Positions 36,358-48,860 of a stretch of DNA of 64,000 nt are shown here, piece after piece. The stretch comes from Sympetrum striolatum. Lineage: Eukaryota > Arthropoda > Insecta > Odonata > Libellulidae. The stretch spans positions 38,324,943 to 38,388,942 of the forward strand of contig OX388347.1 of the NCBI GenBank assembly GCA_947579665.1. The letters are read 5' to 3'. Both the position numbers and the translations under genes were made by a program. Below the pieces are notes generated by a model. That model searched no databases, was not told the origin of the DNA, and saw nothing but the letters and a program-made list of their open reading frames with translations. Each line of letters opens with the position of its first letter. Positions within the stretch are counted from its first letter, which is position 1.

Positions 36358-37063
36358 GTTCTCACTATATAGTATTACTAGGTCTAAATCTATATGTATT
36401 CATCACTATAGTCAGTCTGAATAAATATTCTTTCAAAGAGTGATAAACGTTTTTTACATATATATTAATTCAGTAAAAATGATCAGTAAGCTATAGGGAA
36501 CATGTAGATTGGTTTAAACAAAAAAATCAGATATTTGCCTTTGCTGGTCCACGTCCTAGTTATTTCCGTCGCTTTCTTTTTCCATTGACAAATGAAAGGC
36601 TCAGTCGGTTACGCAAATCAACTCTGTCTCCTCTCAATTTTGCTTTAAAGGTTTCAAGATCTCTGTCATTTGGCTTCCTCGTCCATCGCACGATGTTTCC
36701 CGTTCCATTTCATTTGAAGTCCATCGCCAATCATTACTTGTGGCGATATGGTCATCACGGAGCCGCTTTAATATTTTTCCCATATTGATGACATAGCACA
36801 CGACTCTATTGCGTAGTTTTCCGAAATTCAGAGAGCATCACCGAGTGCAAACTCGAGGATACTTTAGGTCCACGCTTTCAATGTTAAAATACGATGCATA
36901 AGTACTACCTACTGAATAAAATATTTCGATAATTAGATAACCAGGAAGTAGAGAAATGGAGAATCTTCCTTCAGAATTAGCTCCTTTGTATTTCGAAAAC
37001 CACTATGCAATGTATAACCAATTCAAAATTAGCTGACTATTATTATTGGTATTTTACCCTTTC
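36358..37063. other. Spacer
   Basis: No gene recognised. 36560-36790 is slightly GC-richer. Confidence 0.5.
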
Positions 37064-37262
37064 TTTAGGTGAGGCGGACCTCTCTTCTACTTAACCTCGT
37101 TTTCCATTTTTACATGAGTACTTGCAACTGAGATTATGCAAGAGGAAAAAGGCAAATTTTTGGTTTTTGGGATAAAATATCTTCTACTAAAGGTCGATAT
37201 ATATTCCGTATTGTAAGAAAACATCCACACAAAAAAAAAGAGATAAAATCTGCGTAAAGAGA
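37064..37262 (+). repeat. Dispersed repeat R3, copy 1
   Basis: Contains TAGGTGAGG, CCTCTCTTCTACTTAACCTCG, AAAGGTCGA and GAAAACATCCACACA, ending with AAAATCTGCGTAAA. The same blocks occur in order at 44561-44765. Non-coding. Confidence 0.7.
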
Positions 37263-37718
37263 GGAATTTTTAAAAATTAAAATCATAAAAATTCTCTTTT
37301 TAAAATAACTATTAAATATAATTATTAAAACACCATCCGATTGGGTTTGGTATAAGTGTCAGCAGACGCAATTGTCTTGTTCTTAGATGATCGGTATGGT
37401 TTAGTATAATAGCATTTGGGTAGGCTTAGTAGTACTGAAATGAAGTGGGTGGGGAAAAGTAGATGTAATGACCAGAGTAAGGCATGAAAATTTTAAAGAT
37501 ATTTTAATTTAATTGAATATCCATTGGAAGTAACCTTTTAATCTTCATTTTCGTATTCACATATAGACTAATTAATGATGTTTCGATATAGTATTATTCA
37601 TCAAATTATCATATTATAGCATTTTTGACTCTATGTGTAGGATTTATGGTTTCTCCCTACATTGATATTGAACTTAAAATGGAAGAAAATTATGATAATA
37701 GACACCGCAGGAACGGCT
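37263..37718. other. AT-rich spacer
   Basis: Nothing recognised. Confidence 0.5.
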
Positions 37719-37920
37719 ATGGGGACAGAGTGGTTAGCGTGATAGCACTCCATCCCTAAGGTCCCTGATTCGAGTGCCGGCTAGTTGGATTTTTTCTGAT
37801 TAGGAAATGCTTGCGCATGTGTGCGTGTCCGATTTTCCCGATAAGAATTGGTGGACCGTACAATTCAGCATCAAAACCAATTTCATTATCATCATCATTA
37901 TCACTAATCAAAAAAAAAAT
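37719..37920 (+). mobile_element. tRNA-derived SINE
   Basis: The tRNA-like head has A box TGGTTAGCGTGATAGC (from 37731) and a B box-like GATTCGAGTGC at 37767-37777, spaced as in a tRNA. A tRNA-unrelated body of about 120 bp follows (TGCGTGTCCGATTTTCCCG), then an ATC-rich tail (ATTATCATCATCATTATC) and an A-run. The layout is that of a complete SINE. The family name is unknown to me. Confidence 0.8.
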
Positions 37921-38520
37921 AACCCATCGACCACATAAGTTACGGGTATAAGTTTAAGAAGAAAAGTAAGGCATAAAATGCTTGAGGACTATACACTTTT
38001 CAGTATATGGAAAACTAATCATTTTCTCCATTCGAATCATTTATGTATTGTGTCAAAAATAGGCTTTGGAGGTTTGCTTTAATTCCGGATCCCATTGTTT
38101 CGAACTTCTCAAGATCGTTTGCGACCGCAACGAGGAAGAAATGTCAATCAGAGCGGTTTTTTCTTGTAATTGGCAAAAAGGCGACAGAGTCCACGAAATG
38201 AGCATGGAAATGTCCGGAAGGGCTAGTTCAGTCGATAGAGCGGAGCCATCTTTCCAAAAATACGCGATGAAATTGGAATTCCTGGGAAGAGCAATTACAG
38301 ATTAGCAGCTGCAGTGATTGAAAACGCAGTATTGCTATATTAGCCTTTTGCTCGAAGAAACAAATAGAAAACACCGATCGTCACAGCTCAATTAGTGCAG
38401 TGCACGAGTGGAAGAAACGGGAAGAAATGTGCGTACCAAAAACCGGAATGGCCAATGAACGTGAACGAAAGAGTCGGCGGAAAGATGAAATGCGCAACTC
38501 TCTCGAAAGGGAAATTGCGT
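37921..38520. other. Spacer, partly GC-richer
   Basis: 38060-38520 has more CG than its flanks and a 79-codon frame at 38066-38305 without a recognised domain. An A box-like stretch, GGGCTAGTTCAGTCGATAGAG, spans 38219-38239 and has no B box in place. Confidence 0.4.
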
Positions 38521-38935
38521 TGCGCGTATAAGGATTCTTGCATTCGAATAATGACGTCAGCAATCATTGCACAGCTAAATGGGCTCGCCTCAGTTCAACT
38601 CTCTTCTGCGAGGCCTACAAGCTCATATTCAATAGCAATGGATGTATTATGTTGTAGAAAAAGTAATACTCCGGTGAAGTAGTTATTTTGGCTGCAGGTT
38701 TTAAAGACTACATATTTATATATTGATTTACATTATCACAAGAGATAATTGCGCGTGTAAGGATTCTTGCAATCGAAATCATGAAGTCAGCTATCATTGC
38801 ACAGCCAAATGTGCTCGACTTAGCTCAACTCTATTCTGCGAGGCCTACAAGCTCATATTCAACAGAAGTGGATGTTTTTTTGTTATGGGAGAGGTAATAC
38901 TCGTATGAAGTTGTTATTTTGGATGCAGTTTTAAA
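38521..38935. repeat. Two-copy tandem duplication, about 229-bp period
   Basis: TGCGCGTATAAGGATTCTTG (38521) recurs at 38750 as TGCGCGTGTAAGGATTCTTG. The match continues through CATTGCACAGC and TGCGAGGCCTACAAGCTCAT to GTTATTTTGG. Copies differ by scattered substitutions. Frames of about 60-95 codons over the units are short and differ between them. Confidence 0.88.
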
Positions 38936-39706
38936 TAACTATTTTTATAGAATATTTTTATTACCGATGATTACTAAGCCTTTTATTAATCGAATCGAAA
39001 TTATTTTTACTTTTAGTCAGTTGCCTAACGGTGAGCATGAAGAAAAATTCGTTTTTCGATTATATTTCGCGTATCGTGATTTTACAGAATAATTTCTAGT
39101 GGATGTAAGAATTAACTTTTTGAAATCAAACAAGTTTTTTTTATGAGTAAACAACTAATTTCTGGGAAAATTTCTTGGAATTCCATTGGTTTTATTTTGT
39201 TTCCTAGAAACAAACTCTATAGCAAGGGAAAAATGTTCTCATTGGCCCGATCAATCTTTAAATAACTATTCACAGCTATGAATCAGCGATTACCCAATGT
39301 ATACATTTACTTTAAAGCTGCAAAAAAGTGGTCACCTCCACTTTTTTTATTGAATCGTACGACGTGAAATGAAAAATGTGTTACTCTTGGAATACCATCG
39401 GAGTTATGGAAGAATTTCCAATTAAATGGTTCGTGTGCATTAATGTGTTATGGAAATTATATTTAGGTTCTTCTACTCAATGAAATTTTGAACTTTAAAA
39501 TATTAATGATTATCTTGTACCGATGAATCAAATACTGTGTTATATTACGTAATATTAATGATGGAATATAATGATAAAAAAATTATGTTCTAAAAATACT
39601 CCTTATAATGAGTCATATATTTACTGAATTTATTGCTTGCTTATTTTTAACGTCATCGTTTTTTCAATCGAATATAGGTTAATTTTTAATATACTGATAA
39701 CTTATA
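38936..39706. other. AT-rich spacer
   Basis: Nothing recognised. Confidence 0.5.
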
Positions 39707-39843
39707 AATTAATATACTTCGTAATTTTCCACAGATTTCATTGCGCGACCGGTTTCGTAAGAGGTTCTTGCATCTTCAGGCCTGAGGATGTAAGAACTTC
39801 TTAGCGCAATAAAATCTGTGAAAAATTACTATCTTAATTAATT
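39707..39843. mobile_element. Foldback element with CGACCGGTTTCG motif
   Basis: The left arm (GTAATTTTCCACAGATTTCA, TTGCGC, GTTCTTGCATCTTCAGG) pairs with the right arm (CCTGAGGATGTAAGAAC, GCGCAAT, AATCTGTG, AATTAC) about the centre at 39780/39781. The left arm alone contains the insert GACCGGTTTCG. The arms extend outward through AATTAA/TTAATT. Confidence 0.82.
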
Positions 39844-40549
39844 ATTAAAGGAACAAAATAATATCATTATACAGCTGGATAGGAAACTAGGCTTCGTATA
39901 TTCCAAAAGATTTTAAGATTTTATATATATCGTAATTAATATTTTATGAATCAATTCAAATATCAGCTGTAAATTTATTGGGGTAGATATTTTACTGTGT
40001 CATTACATGGAGTAGTTGTCTCTCCCTTCTCGGCCATCGATTCAACTTCTTCTACGACTACTATTGAAGTCAGAACTCATGGGTTCATAGTAGAGGTCTG
40101 CATGGGCCAAAAATTCCAACCCAGGCCCGGCCCAATCGTCGTTGAGCCCGAGCGCAACCCGGGCGGAACGTAGATGCGAATTTAAATAAATCCATAAATC
40201 CTCTATAAATCGCCCCTTAATGAATCATTGTGATTTGTCAACAAATACAGACTGAGCATTTTTTCTAAGCATTGCGTTACAACTTTAAGAGGCTTTTGCC
40301 CTTATGCAAGAAACTAACGCTCTTTAAGGACAAATAATTCTTTCCTTCCTAAGTAATTCATGGGCCCGAGCCCAATAGACTGCCTGGTTTACCAGGCCCA
40401 TGAAGACTTTCATAGACGGACCAAGGATTATTGCTGCCCGTCTGCAGGAATTCTGATGACCTAATCGTACAGTTTCATATATTGAGATGTTCTATCCCGC
40501 CCGGGTGCGGTACAACCAAAACACTTCACATAGCATGATTTGGGAAACC
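39844..40549. other. Spacer with GC-rich inverted words
   Basis: Around 40100-40170 and 40360-40410 there are GGCCCGGCCCAA, TTGAGCCCGAGC, CATGGGCCCGAGCCCAA and CCTGGTTTACCAGG, partly inverted relative to each other. This may be a decayed DNA element; no family is assigned. Confidence 0.35.
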
Positions 40550-40960
40550 CAGTCTTAGTCACTATGGTGACTCGATCGACCAAGTATCTTTCAGAGATCG
40601 ATATATCGAATGCAATCGATTTGCTCCCCGGGGTTGAAGCATTCATTATTGAACCTACATTAGATAGTCGAATCTATTCTATATCTGAATTAGTATAAAA
40701 TAAGATTCCGAGAAGTAAATCATCAAAAATCATTAGTTTAGACAGTTTGCATGAGTTGAAAAACTCAGTCATAGTCACTATGGTGACTCGATCGATCAAG
40801 TATCTCTCAGCGATTGATAAATCGAATGCAATCGATTTGCTCCCCTGGGTTGAAGCATATTTTTACCTACATTGGATAATCAAATCTATAAATTAAGTTA
40901 AAATTGCATAAAATTACGTTTCGAGTAGTAAATTGTCAATAATCCGCTGTTTACACGGAA
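40550..40960. repeat. Two-copy tandem duplication, 216-bp period
   Basis: TAGTCACTATGGTGACTCGA, then AATGCAATCGATTTGCTCCC and GGTTGAAGCAT, occur from 40550 and again from 40766. The similarity continues to AGTAAAT. Within the unit, GTCACTATGGTGAC is a near-palindrome. Confidence 0.92.
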
Positions 40961-41923
40961 AAGCACGCTCCGAAAACGAAATTTATCTAAAAACAAGCAA
41001 ATTACTCACAAATTCGCGTTGAAAAATTACCGACGATATTTCCTGCTCTCAGAATCCGGTTGTTTCCTCTCGCGTCTTATTTTTACTCGTTTTCATATTT
41101 TCGCAGGAGGCCGAAGCAAAGCGACGCCAATCCCGCCCTTGGTTTATTTAACGATCTCAATATTTTTCATTCCCGAGAAAAGTTACGAGGGATCGCCTAC
41201 GGTAGTCCGCCATCCTCGGGAATTCTCATGGGAATATGAAAAGTAATTTCAGCAATTCGGGCCGAAATTCCAGAAAGTTGTTCCCAATCTCGCCGCAAAC
41301 CCTGATGGCGTTGATATCGGAGGCAATTTACAATCACACGAATTCCTTTTTCTCCATCTTCTTTTCTTTGATTCCCGAACGCCGTTCACAGAGATAAGAA
41401 ATACGAGCCATTCCGTTGATATTGTTTCTGCGTTTGGAGAAAATTAAACTCGCTGTAGTAATCAAATCAGAACCTAAATATACGGCTGGATAGAGAAGGG
41501 ATTTTAACAATGGCTGTGGCACCGTTATTTACCAATTCTCAGACTGGGATAAACTTTATCGCCGCGACTTATGCTTCTTTCTTCCTCTCTTGAAAAATGC
41601 GGTTATGTTTCTTGTCGAAATGAAATCTCCGAGCGGGTATTCAATAATATATTTTTTTATAATAATTTACTGAATCAGAATATTATAATACATAAAAATG
41701 TTATCGGCTTGCATATTATTTTGGCCAAATTAATTGAGTAACTAGTTTTGGTAGTCCAGTTACAAATAATTTTTAAATTCTGACATATTTCAAGGTACAA
41801 ACTTACATAGTTTAAAATGTTAACACTGCACTTCATAATGATACATGCATTACATACACAGTTACATATTAGAATAAGGTAAAACCTTTATATTTTACCG
41901 TTTAAATAAGAACTTTTTAGTCC
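40961..41923. other. Spacer; 40.95-41.65 kb GC-richer
   Basis: Short frames at 41019-41246 (+) and 41334-41522 (-) lack recognised domains. The rest is AT-rich. Confidence 0.45.
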
Positions 41924-41953
41924 TGCTAAGCAAATAATTGCTTGTTAGCAGGT
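41924..41953. repeat. Short imperfect hairpin
   Basis: CCTGCTAAGCAA and TTGCTTGTTAGCAGG flank a four-base loop. Confidence 0.75.
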
Positions 41954-43889
41954 TCCCAATAAGTATTATTTTACAAAATTATAAAATATTACGTAATGAA
42001 TCTTTGTATTAAGATATACATATTCAGTATAATTTTTTAATTGAAAAATCGCCCATATTTATTTTATTCATTCATTACTGGCAGAGCGCAGTAAAAAGAT
42101 TTGTTCATACAATAAAAATAATGTTTATTCCTCCCATATTTATTTTAAATTTATAATAAAGACCATAATAGGAACATAGGTAACTCCAAGGTGACAGTCA
42201 CCAGTTTCGGGGTTGCCGACTCTTTACTGACAAAACAAAAATTAAATAAATTCGGACCCGAATACTTTCTATGAAGAAATAAATACTTTTGAATTTAGTT
42301 AATATTTCCCTTATTCAGTAAGCAATGAATCCTATTATTAGAAACCTTTGATACAGGATTGACAAAATATTAGAATAAAAGAAGTAAAACCGTATAAATA
42401 AATATTTAATTTATATGAATAATAAATAATAACCACTAAACATGGTGTCCAATATACAACTCAGGGTTTGAAAGGGATTAGTAAACCATAAGATAAATAA
42501 AAAATTAATATAGACCATATATACAATTAATCAAAAAATATTACATAAAAATATTTTAATAAACTCATAGTATCTAACAAAATTTCTTACAGCCTAAATA
42601 CAGTATTCTTAAATAAAAATTCGACATCATCATGTTTAAGCAGGTATTCCTTTTATCGAGTTGATAATATTTTTTCTTATTCAAGGAGTCTTATCAATAA
42701 TAAGTTTTGTTTTCCCCCGAAATTATTCCGTCAAACACGAGATGAACTTTTTAATTTGGGAGAGAGAAAGGTTTTTCCTTCGACATCCGATCGTGGGGAT
42801 CACATGAGGCGGCCCAAAGTTCCGTATAGAATTTTTATAAGGTTTTATCCACGACCTTTAAATTAGAAAGGAATGCAGAAACCAAACGGAATGAAAATCA
42901 ATGGTGGTTCCGAATGCTTTGAGGGGGGGAGGTTAGATTTCTGGATATGGGGCATGAAAGAGTTACGTATTGTGCATAATTGCGGCAATTTTAAGGGATG
43001 TTGTTTGGTGGAAAGCGGGAGTTAATCTCTCAATCGAATCGGTGTCTAGAAAAGGACACGAAGTAAGTTTTGAGATCAAAGGTCGTGGTCGAGGACAAAG
43101 AAAGCAAGAATATAATTGGCCGGGAATAGCTCGATTATATAATGTGAATATCTAACAGACCATTGCGGTATAAAAGTATATAGATTTATGTATCTGATAG
43201 AGAGTACATGATCAAAAGGTCTCAGTGACCCTGTCGTATTTTTATCATCATGGTATGCATTATTCTTCGCCCAACTTAACTGTCAATTTTATTTTAAATT
43301 AACCTAAAGTGAGGTTACTTCTTGAAAAATGTCACTTCGAGATATTTTGCGTTTTAAGACTCATTCCTAATAGCTTTGCGGTCGTGTTTAATATTACAAC
43401 AAGGGGAAAATAACCTGTTGAGATATATAATTCTCTAGAAGGATCATCAGTATCATAAGCAGATCGAGCGCGTTAAAATTTTAGTTGTGTTATATTAACG
43501 ATTGTGATACATTACATGTCTGATTTTGACTGTTTATAGGATCCCTAAGACTTACGAGTATTTTACAATTTCCTTTCGCAGCGGAATACGTGATCCAAAA
43601 TATATATCGCCCAAATAATTTGATTAAATTTTGATACTTTTTGTAGTATCGCGAACCGAAACAAATTTTTAACACTGATACGAATGATTTCTCATAACCA
43701 TACAATTCATAATTACTGTTCACTAAAGCCGTGTTTTTCTGTATGAGATATACGACAACTTTTATTGCAATTTATTTCATTTTTATAGCACCTTGTGATG
43801 TAAATGGAATCATTCGAACTATGAAAAAACGGGGTTATCTTGATTGTATCCTCATTGAGTAATATGGAAAATGTCGTTTACTCTATTAT
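41954..43889. other. AT-rich spacer
   Basis: 41960-42700 is extremely AT-rich. 42720-43150 is slightly GC-richer. No gene or clear repeat found. Confidence 0.5.
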
Positions 43890-44015
43890 TTTGGTTCACT
43901 TTCACGGACTTGTTCCACTCATAGAATTCTGGATCAGTGTCGATTGTATAAGAAAACTACCACACTCCACATCTAGCAATGTAAGCCTCACTCCGTCCAA
44001 ATGCTTTGGTTACTA
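43890..44015 (-). repeat. Dispersed repeat R1, copy 5 (partial)
   Basis: On the minus strand: GGAGTGAGGCTTACA, GGAGTGTGGTAGTT, then CCAGAATTCTATGAGTGGAAC and AAGTGAA. These follow the order of copy 1 (GAGGCTTAG, GTGAGGTAGTTT, CCAGAAT, GGAACATGTCC, AAGTGAA). It is diverged and truncated at both ends. Confidence 0.6.
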
Positions 44016-44560
44016 ATGGTGTGAGAGACGAGAACAAAACCATTCTTCAGTCTGACGACCCTACAGACAGGCAGGAAGGAAAGGAAATGAAATGTCTCAG
44101 AGTAAAAGGAAAGGAAACATTGACGCATCGCGTCCATCTTGAATCGACCTCGCCAAGGAAGACATGGAGTACTAAGTCGTTATTAATGGAGCCGCAATGG
44201 CTTTCAGGTCGAGAGAGGCAAGAGAGCGGATTCTCCCCCTTCGGACAGACAGCAGGGGGCCCGAATTAAGAGGCGGAGATTAATAGAAATCAATAAAAAG
44301 AATTTTTTCGCCCGGGAATAAAAGAAGCGAGTAAATTATTCGGGACGGTCTTCGGCGGGAGATTCGTACACGAACGCACGACAAAACGAGACCGTTATCC
44401 CGGGACGATTTACGTCCTCGTTATATTTTATTCTTTCCTCGTTTTCGAGTAAGTGAATGTCTTCTTTTTTCGTTTTTTTGTTTCCCATCTGGAGTGCGCG
44501 TGTGGCCACCGAGGTCGTCATCTCGTCTTCGTTCCATGTGATAGATAGATGGACCTTTTA
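44016..44560. other. GC-richer patch
   Basis: CG-containing sequence with an 87-codon frame (44006-44269) and short minus-strand frames. No domain recognised. Confidence 0.4.
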
Positions 44561-44765
44561 TTGGCGAGGTTAGGCCCTGGTGGGCCTCTCTTCCACCTAA
44601 CCTCGTACGTCGATAATATTTTAAGTTAACTAATTTATACAAATAAACACAAAAAGAAAGAGTAGTGTGTGGGAAAAAATCTTTGCAACTGAAGGTCGAC
44701 TAAGAAAAGAACCCACGTTGCGGGAAAACACCCACAGAGAATGGTGATGTAAAAATCCGCGAAAA
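44561..44765 (+). repeat. Dispersed repeat R3, copy 2, with terminal hairpin
   Basis: Begins with a perfect 10-bp inverted pair, CGAGGTTAGG (44565-44574) and CCTAACCTCG (44596-44605). Then come GAAGGTCGACTAAG, GGGAAAACACCCACAGAG and AAAAATCCGCGAAAA. It matches copy 1 at 37064-37262, where the hairpin arms have decayed. Confidence 0.7.
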
Positions 44766-47700
44766 CACAGTGATAAAAATAAATAAAAAAGCGATACAAC
44801 ATAGATATATAAACAATGAGTGTTAAGATGCAGAACATATACATTAGAATTATTTATACAAATAAGTTTTAAGGATATAAAATGAGCTAGTGATAGAGGT
44901 ACAATATAAGAACATTAAGCTTAATTATTATTATTATTATAAAGTCTTAAATTTAAGAAAATTAAATTATTTATGATAATTTCTTCAGCCGGAGGCTTTC
45001 GTCCAACAATCTATTTTCTTGGACTGTCGGAATCCTTGTCGATTATAGCATTGGTAGGAGGAGTTGCCAGAAAAAAAGGAAGGAAAAAAAAATATTCGGT
45101 AGATGAGGTATATTCAAAGACTCCAATTTAGTAACATCCATACTCTAGTGTAAGAAGTGTACCATCCATGTGATATCTGTTCCCTTTTTTTTCCTCTCCC
45201 TTAATTTTTTTCACAAAAGTCCTCTTGTTTTGATTGCGAATGGAAATGGACAGATGGAGTGTTTATCGCCCGAAATTCGGGGTTTCCCGTATTTTCCCCA
45301 TTTTTTTCAGGTCTCTTCTTCTTCCTTGATCCCCTCTCATTCTCTCTTCCCCTTTGTTCCTCCGCGGGCAAAGAATTCCTTTCCGCGCGATCCGTTTCTT
45401 TCTCGTTTATTATTTTTGCCGCGATTTTTCCCTCCGCAGGACGCTGTTATCGTACCATCGCCGGCTTTTTAATATTCTTTCCCCAAAGGGTTTTTTTCGC
45501 TTTTTTGGAGGCGGTTTTTTCTTTGTTTTGGGCCGCCTTGGTCGCAATTCTCGGTCGGCGATTGTTTTTCGAATTCTTAATCGATTAAAATTTTAAAAAG
45601 TAAGGTTTGTTTGATTTCCAGGAAACGAGTGTTGTCCCGCGGTTCGGGTCGGTTGATAAATAAGGGAGAAAAATGCGTGTTCCGAGAGGAAATGTTTTGG
45701 TAAGAGTTGGGATCAAATTGTAGGCGGAAAAATCGGGTGATAAATGCTGTACCTCATAGAATGTTTAGATTTCGTATTTCCTTGATTATACAATTAATTA
45801 ATGATTTTCGTAACCATACTTTCCTCCGATTTTCTCAAGCATTGGTAATTACTGTGGGCGTTTTGTTTACGTAGCCTACGCCATTGTTGTCAAGGAAGAG
45901 TTTTATATTGTAATTATACGGAATTTCAAATGATAAACAATTATCATGCAGTCCAACTACACAATTCATAATATTCAAATTAATATGTGTCTTCGTGAAA
46001 ACAAAAGCTAAAGGCTTTAGAAATTTAAAAAAGTCAGATATGCTCCTCAAATAGTTAAAATGGCGTGCGTAGCTGTCTAGGCGCGCTACATAGGGGTATG
46101 GGGTCGTAACCTCAAATTAATATATTGAAAAGTAACTTTAAATATAGCGAAGCAATGAAAATTTCCAATGTTCATAGATCTCATTTGAGAATATATATAA
46201 TGTCGATCGTGACAATTACCAAGTTTGTAGCTTAATTTTTCAATGCTTATTAATCATGATCGTCATAGATTAATTACATGAAGTGCGTCAGTCATCATAT
46301 ATACCATATTTAAGCTTTGAGTTATAGAAAAATAAAGATATCCATCCCTAAAAATACCTCATTTCCACTCGCTTCATTGAATGTTCACGTTTACAAGTCT
46401 TCCTTCCCAGATTCCCCGGCAGAATCAGAGATATAATTTTGGTAATCATAAAGCGACGAAATTTCTCCGAATTCCGCTTCTCCAGTTAATTGTTTAATTT
46501 TAGGTCCTTAGAAAGTACGTATGCTAAAGGAGCATTCACCTTACCTATCTCCTTATCTAACTTCGTGATACTTTGCGTCTCGTACCTTTGTTTCTTAATT
46601 TACTTTTTGTTTTACGACTAAAGCGGCACAAACTTTTGTTCCTCCCTCAAACTTTCGCCGTCTGGTTCATTCATCTTTCCCATAAGCTTTTACTCAAAAT
46701 TCGTCAGAAATTTCAGTTTATTTTTTCCATTAATTGGGGCGATCGTTTCCTTTTGAGCTATTGAATGGCTCATTTCCGGGAAATACGAGATATAATCGTA
46801 TATGCTTTCCATTTACTGAACTGATATGAGTTCCCACCAACTACGACTGATTCCCTTCTTGAATTTGAAAGAGAATGAAAAATTTTAATTGTTAGCGGAT
46901 GATGAAATTACGAGCTGTATAGCTTTTTGAAACGAAAGAGAAGATTGATGGAAAATACTATTATGTATATCCTATTATTTAATAATTGTTATTCGTCATT
47001 ATTTCCAATGAAATCGATGAGCTTTTGTTGTATCAGTAACTATGATGTCTAAGCAAAACTGAATAATTATAATTATTCATTTTTTTATACTAAATATGCG
47101 ACGATAATTACTGTCTCATATTTATTAATTTTATTTATTAGTAGCTAAATATGAAGTAACATTTGCGGGACATTTTTATTGTAGAAATTAATGCAAATGA
47201 TTCGTCGAATGTATATAAAGAAATAGCACGTTAAGCCATGATCGATTGGAAATCTTCGAAATCGGAAGATTTGATAGGAAGTAATTATTTATTTATAATT
47301 GTCGCTCTATTTACAGGAAAGTTTGTGGTAGCTACTTCCTTCACAGGCAAAACAAAAACCATAATTCATCAATCAAAAAAGAATAAATTAATAACTTCAT
47401 AGTTACTAAATGAAAAACATAACATCAAAAGTCATCAAAGATTTTTTGGATCATAGTTTTAGCGATTGAATGCAGCAAATATGATGATATCCATACCATT
47501 TTAACCCTTCAAATATATAATGAAATACAATTTTTTCACTTTTGAAAATAAAGGAAAAATATTTCCCCTAAGACATTTTCTACTCCATACAAAGAATAGC
47601 ATTTCAGATTCATTGCGCATAATGTGATATTATTCTAAGATAATTAATGCGTACTCGAATGCATACCACGTACGCACGTGGGGCAGGTATTGTCCTCTCT

Positions 47701-48467
47701 TAATCAAAAGCAACATAAGGGCAACAGTTTTCCCGACGTTAATTTTTAAACACTCAAGGGAGGAAAATGAGGCATTTTGATCGGGGCGAGGGCATATTTT
47801 CTCGCGGCATAATTAATCGAAGGCATCGAGTCGTGCCGAATTTAGCCGACGGTATCATTTTCCGATCGAGAGCGTGATCGAAGCGAACGGAGGGCAAATT
47901 CCTCTCGGCGTTCGACCGCTATCTTAGCACCGGGAGTTTGAACAGGGTTTCCGCGGAGGGAGGAAAACACGCGTGAGTCGATAGCGTTTGTTCCCTTAAT
48001 ATCCCATTCCGACGCGAGATGTATTTCTCTCCCTTTTTCTCCCGGAATAAAAAAACTCGCCCCGATCTAATTATTTTCTCCCTTCCCGAAACGTTCTCCA
48101 AAGCTGACCACAATGGAGTGGACTTTTCAACTTTTAATTCCGTACCATTCAAACTCCCGGGGGTGTGTGCGAAGGAAGGGGGGCCAAGTCCACGCGTTCG
48201 TGTTCAATAGGTATAAAAAAACCTCCTCAGAATGGACATTCATTTCTCATGGAGAGCATATTCGCCCCCCTCTCTTGCACCTTCCATGCTTTTCCCTTTC
48301 CTTTGAGGGGAATGGTTGCGTCTTCGGATTCCGTGAAAAATTTCATCGAACCTTAAAAATTTACCGGTTTGCGGTTCGGTAAAAGGAATATCGAATACCG
48401 TTTTTTTGGCAAGGTTTAATCGGTTTTCTCGCTGTAACCAAGAAATATTTATTCTTCTGAATTACTT
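44766..48467. other. Spacer with GC-richer patches at 45.2-45.7 and 47.65-48.4 kb
   Basis: 45170-45600 is pyrimidine-rich (three overlapping Phe/Leu/Ser-rich frames of 80-109 codons, compositional). 47650-48400 is CG-richer with overlapping short frames on both strands. The interior 45780-47640 is AT-rich and empty. Confidence 0.45.
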
Positions 48468-48860
48468 TTCGTTGCTACCTTTCTATGCATAAATCTTAAT
48501 TCGGGAGCAAGAAAGTTGCATCAAAATATTAGGTCAAGTTCTCACATAAGGTGCAAGTCGCTGCTTGATTTTTTTTACACACCCCTTCTTTGTGGATGTT
48601 TTCTGCAGTAGGTCTCTTTTAAAAGGATGTTAACTTACGTTGCTTTTACTGTAGTTATTCATTGCTACCTTTCTTTACATAACATTGAATTTAATAGTGT
48701 GGTATTAATCGAACAATGATCAACAAATTAGATCGAGCATCGAGCAGTTCTCACATTAGTTGCAAATTGTACATGGACATACATTTATACATCTCTTCTT
48801 TTTGGATGTTTTCCTGCGGTAGATCCATTCTCCAATGTTGTTAACTTAGGTTTAGTTTAA
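48468..48860. repeat. Two-copy tandem duplication, 190-bp period
   Basis: TTCGTTGCTACCTTTCTATG (48468) recurs as TTCATTGCTACCTTTCTTTA (48658). TCTCACATAAGGTGCAA pairs with TCTCACATTAGTTGCAA, and TTCTTTGTGGATGTTTT with TTCTTTTTGGATGTTTT. Non-coding. Confidence 0.88.

Noticed and set aside
45170..45596. Three overlapping Phe-rich plus-strand frames
   Set aside because: Pyrimidine-rich composition; overlapping phases cannot all be coding and none shows a domain.
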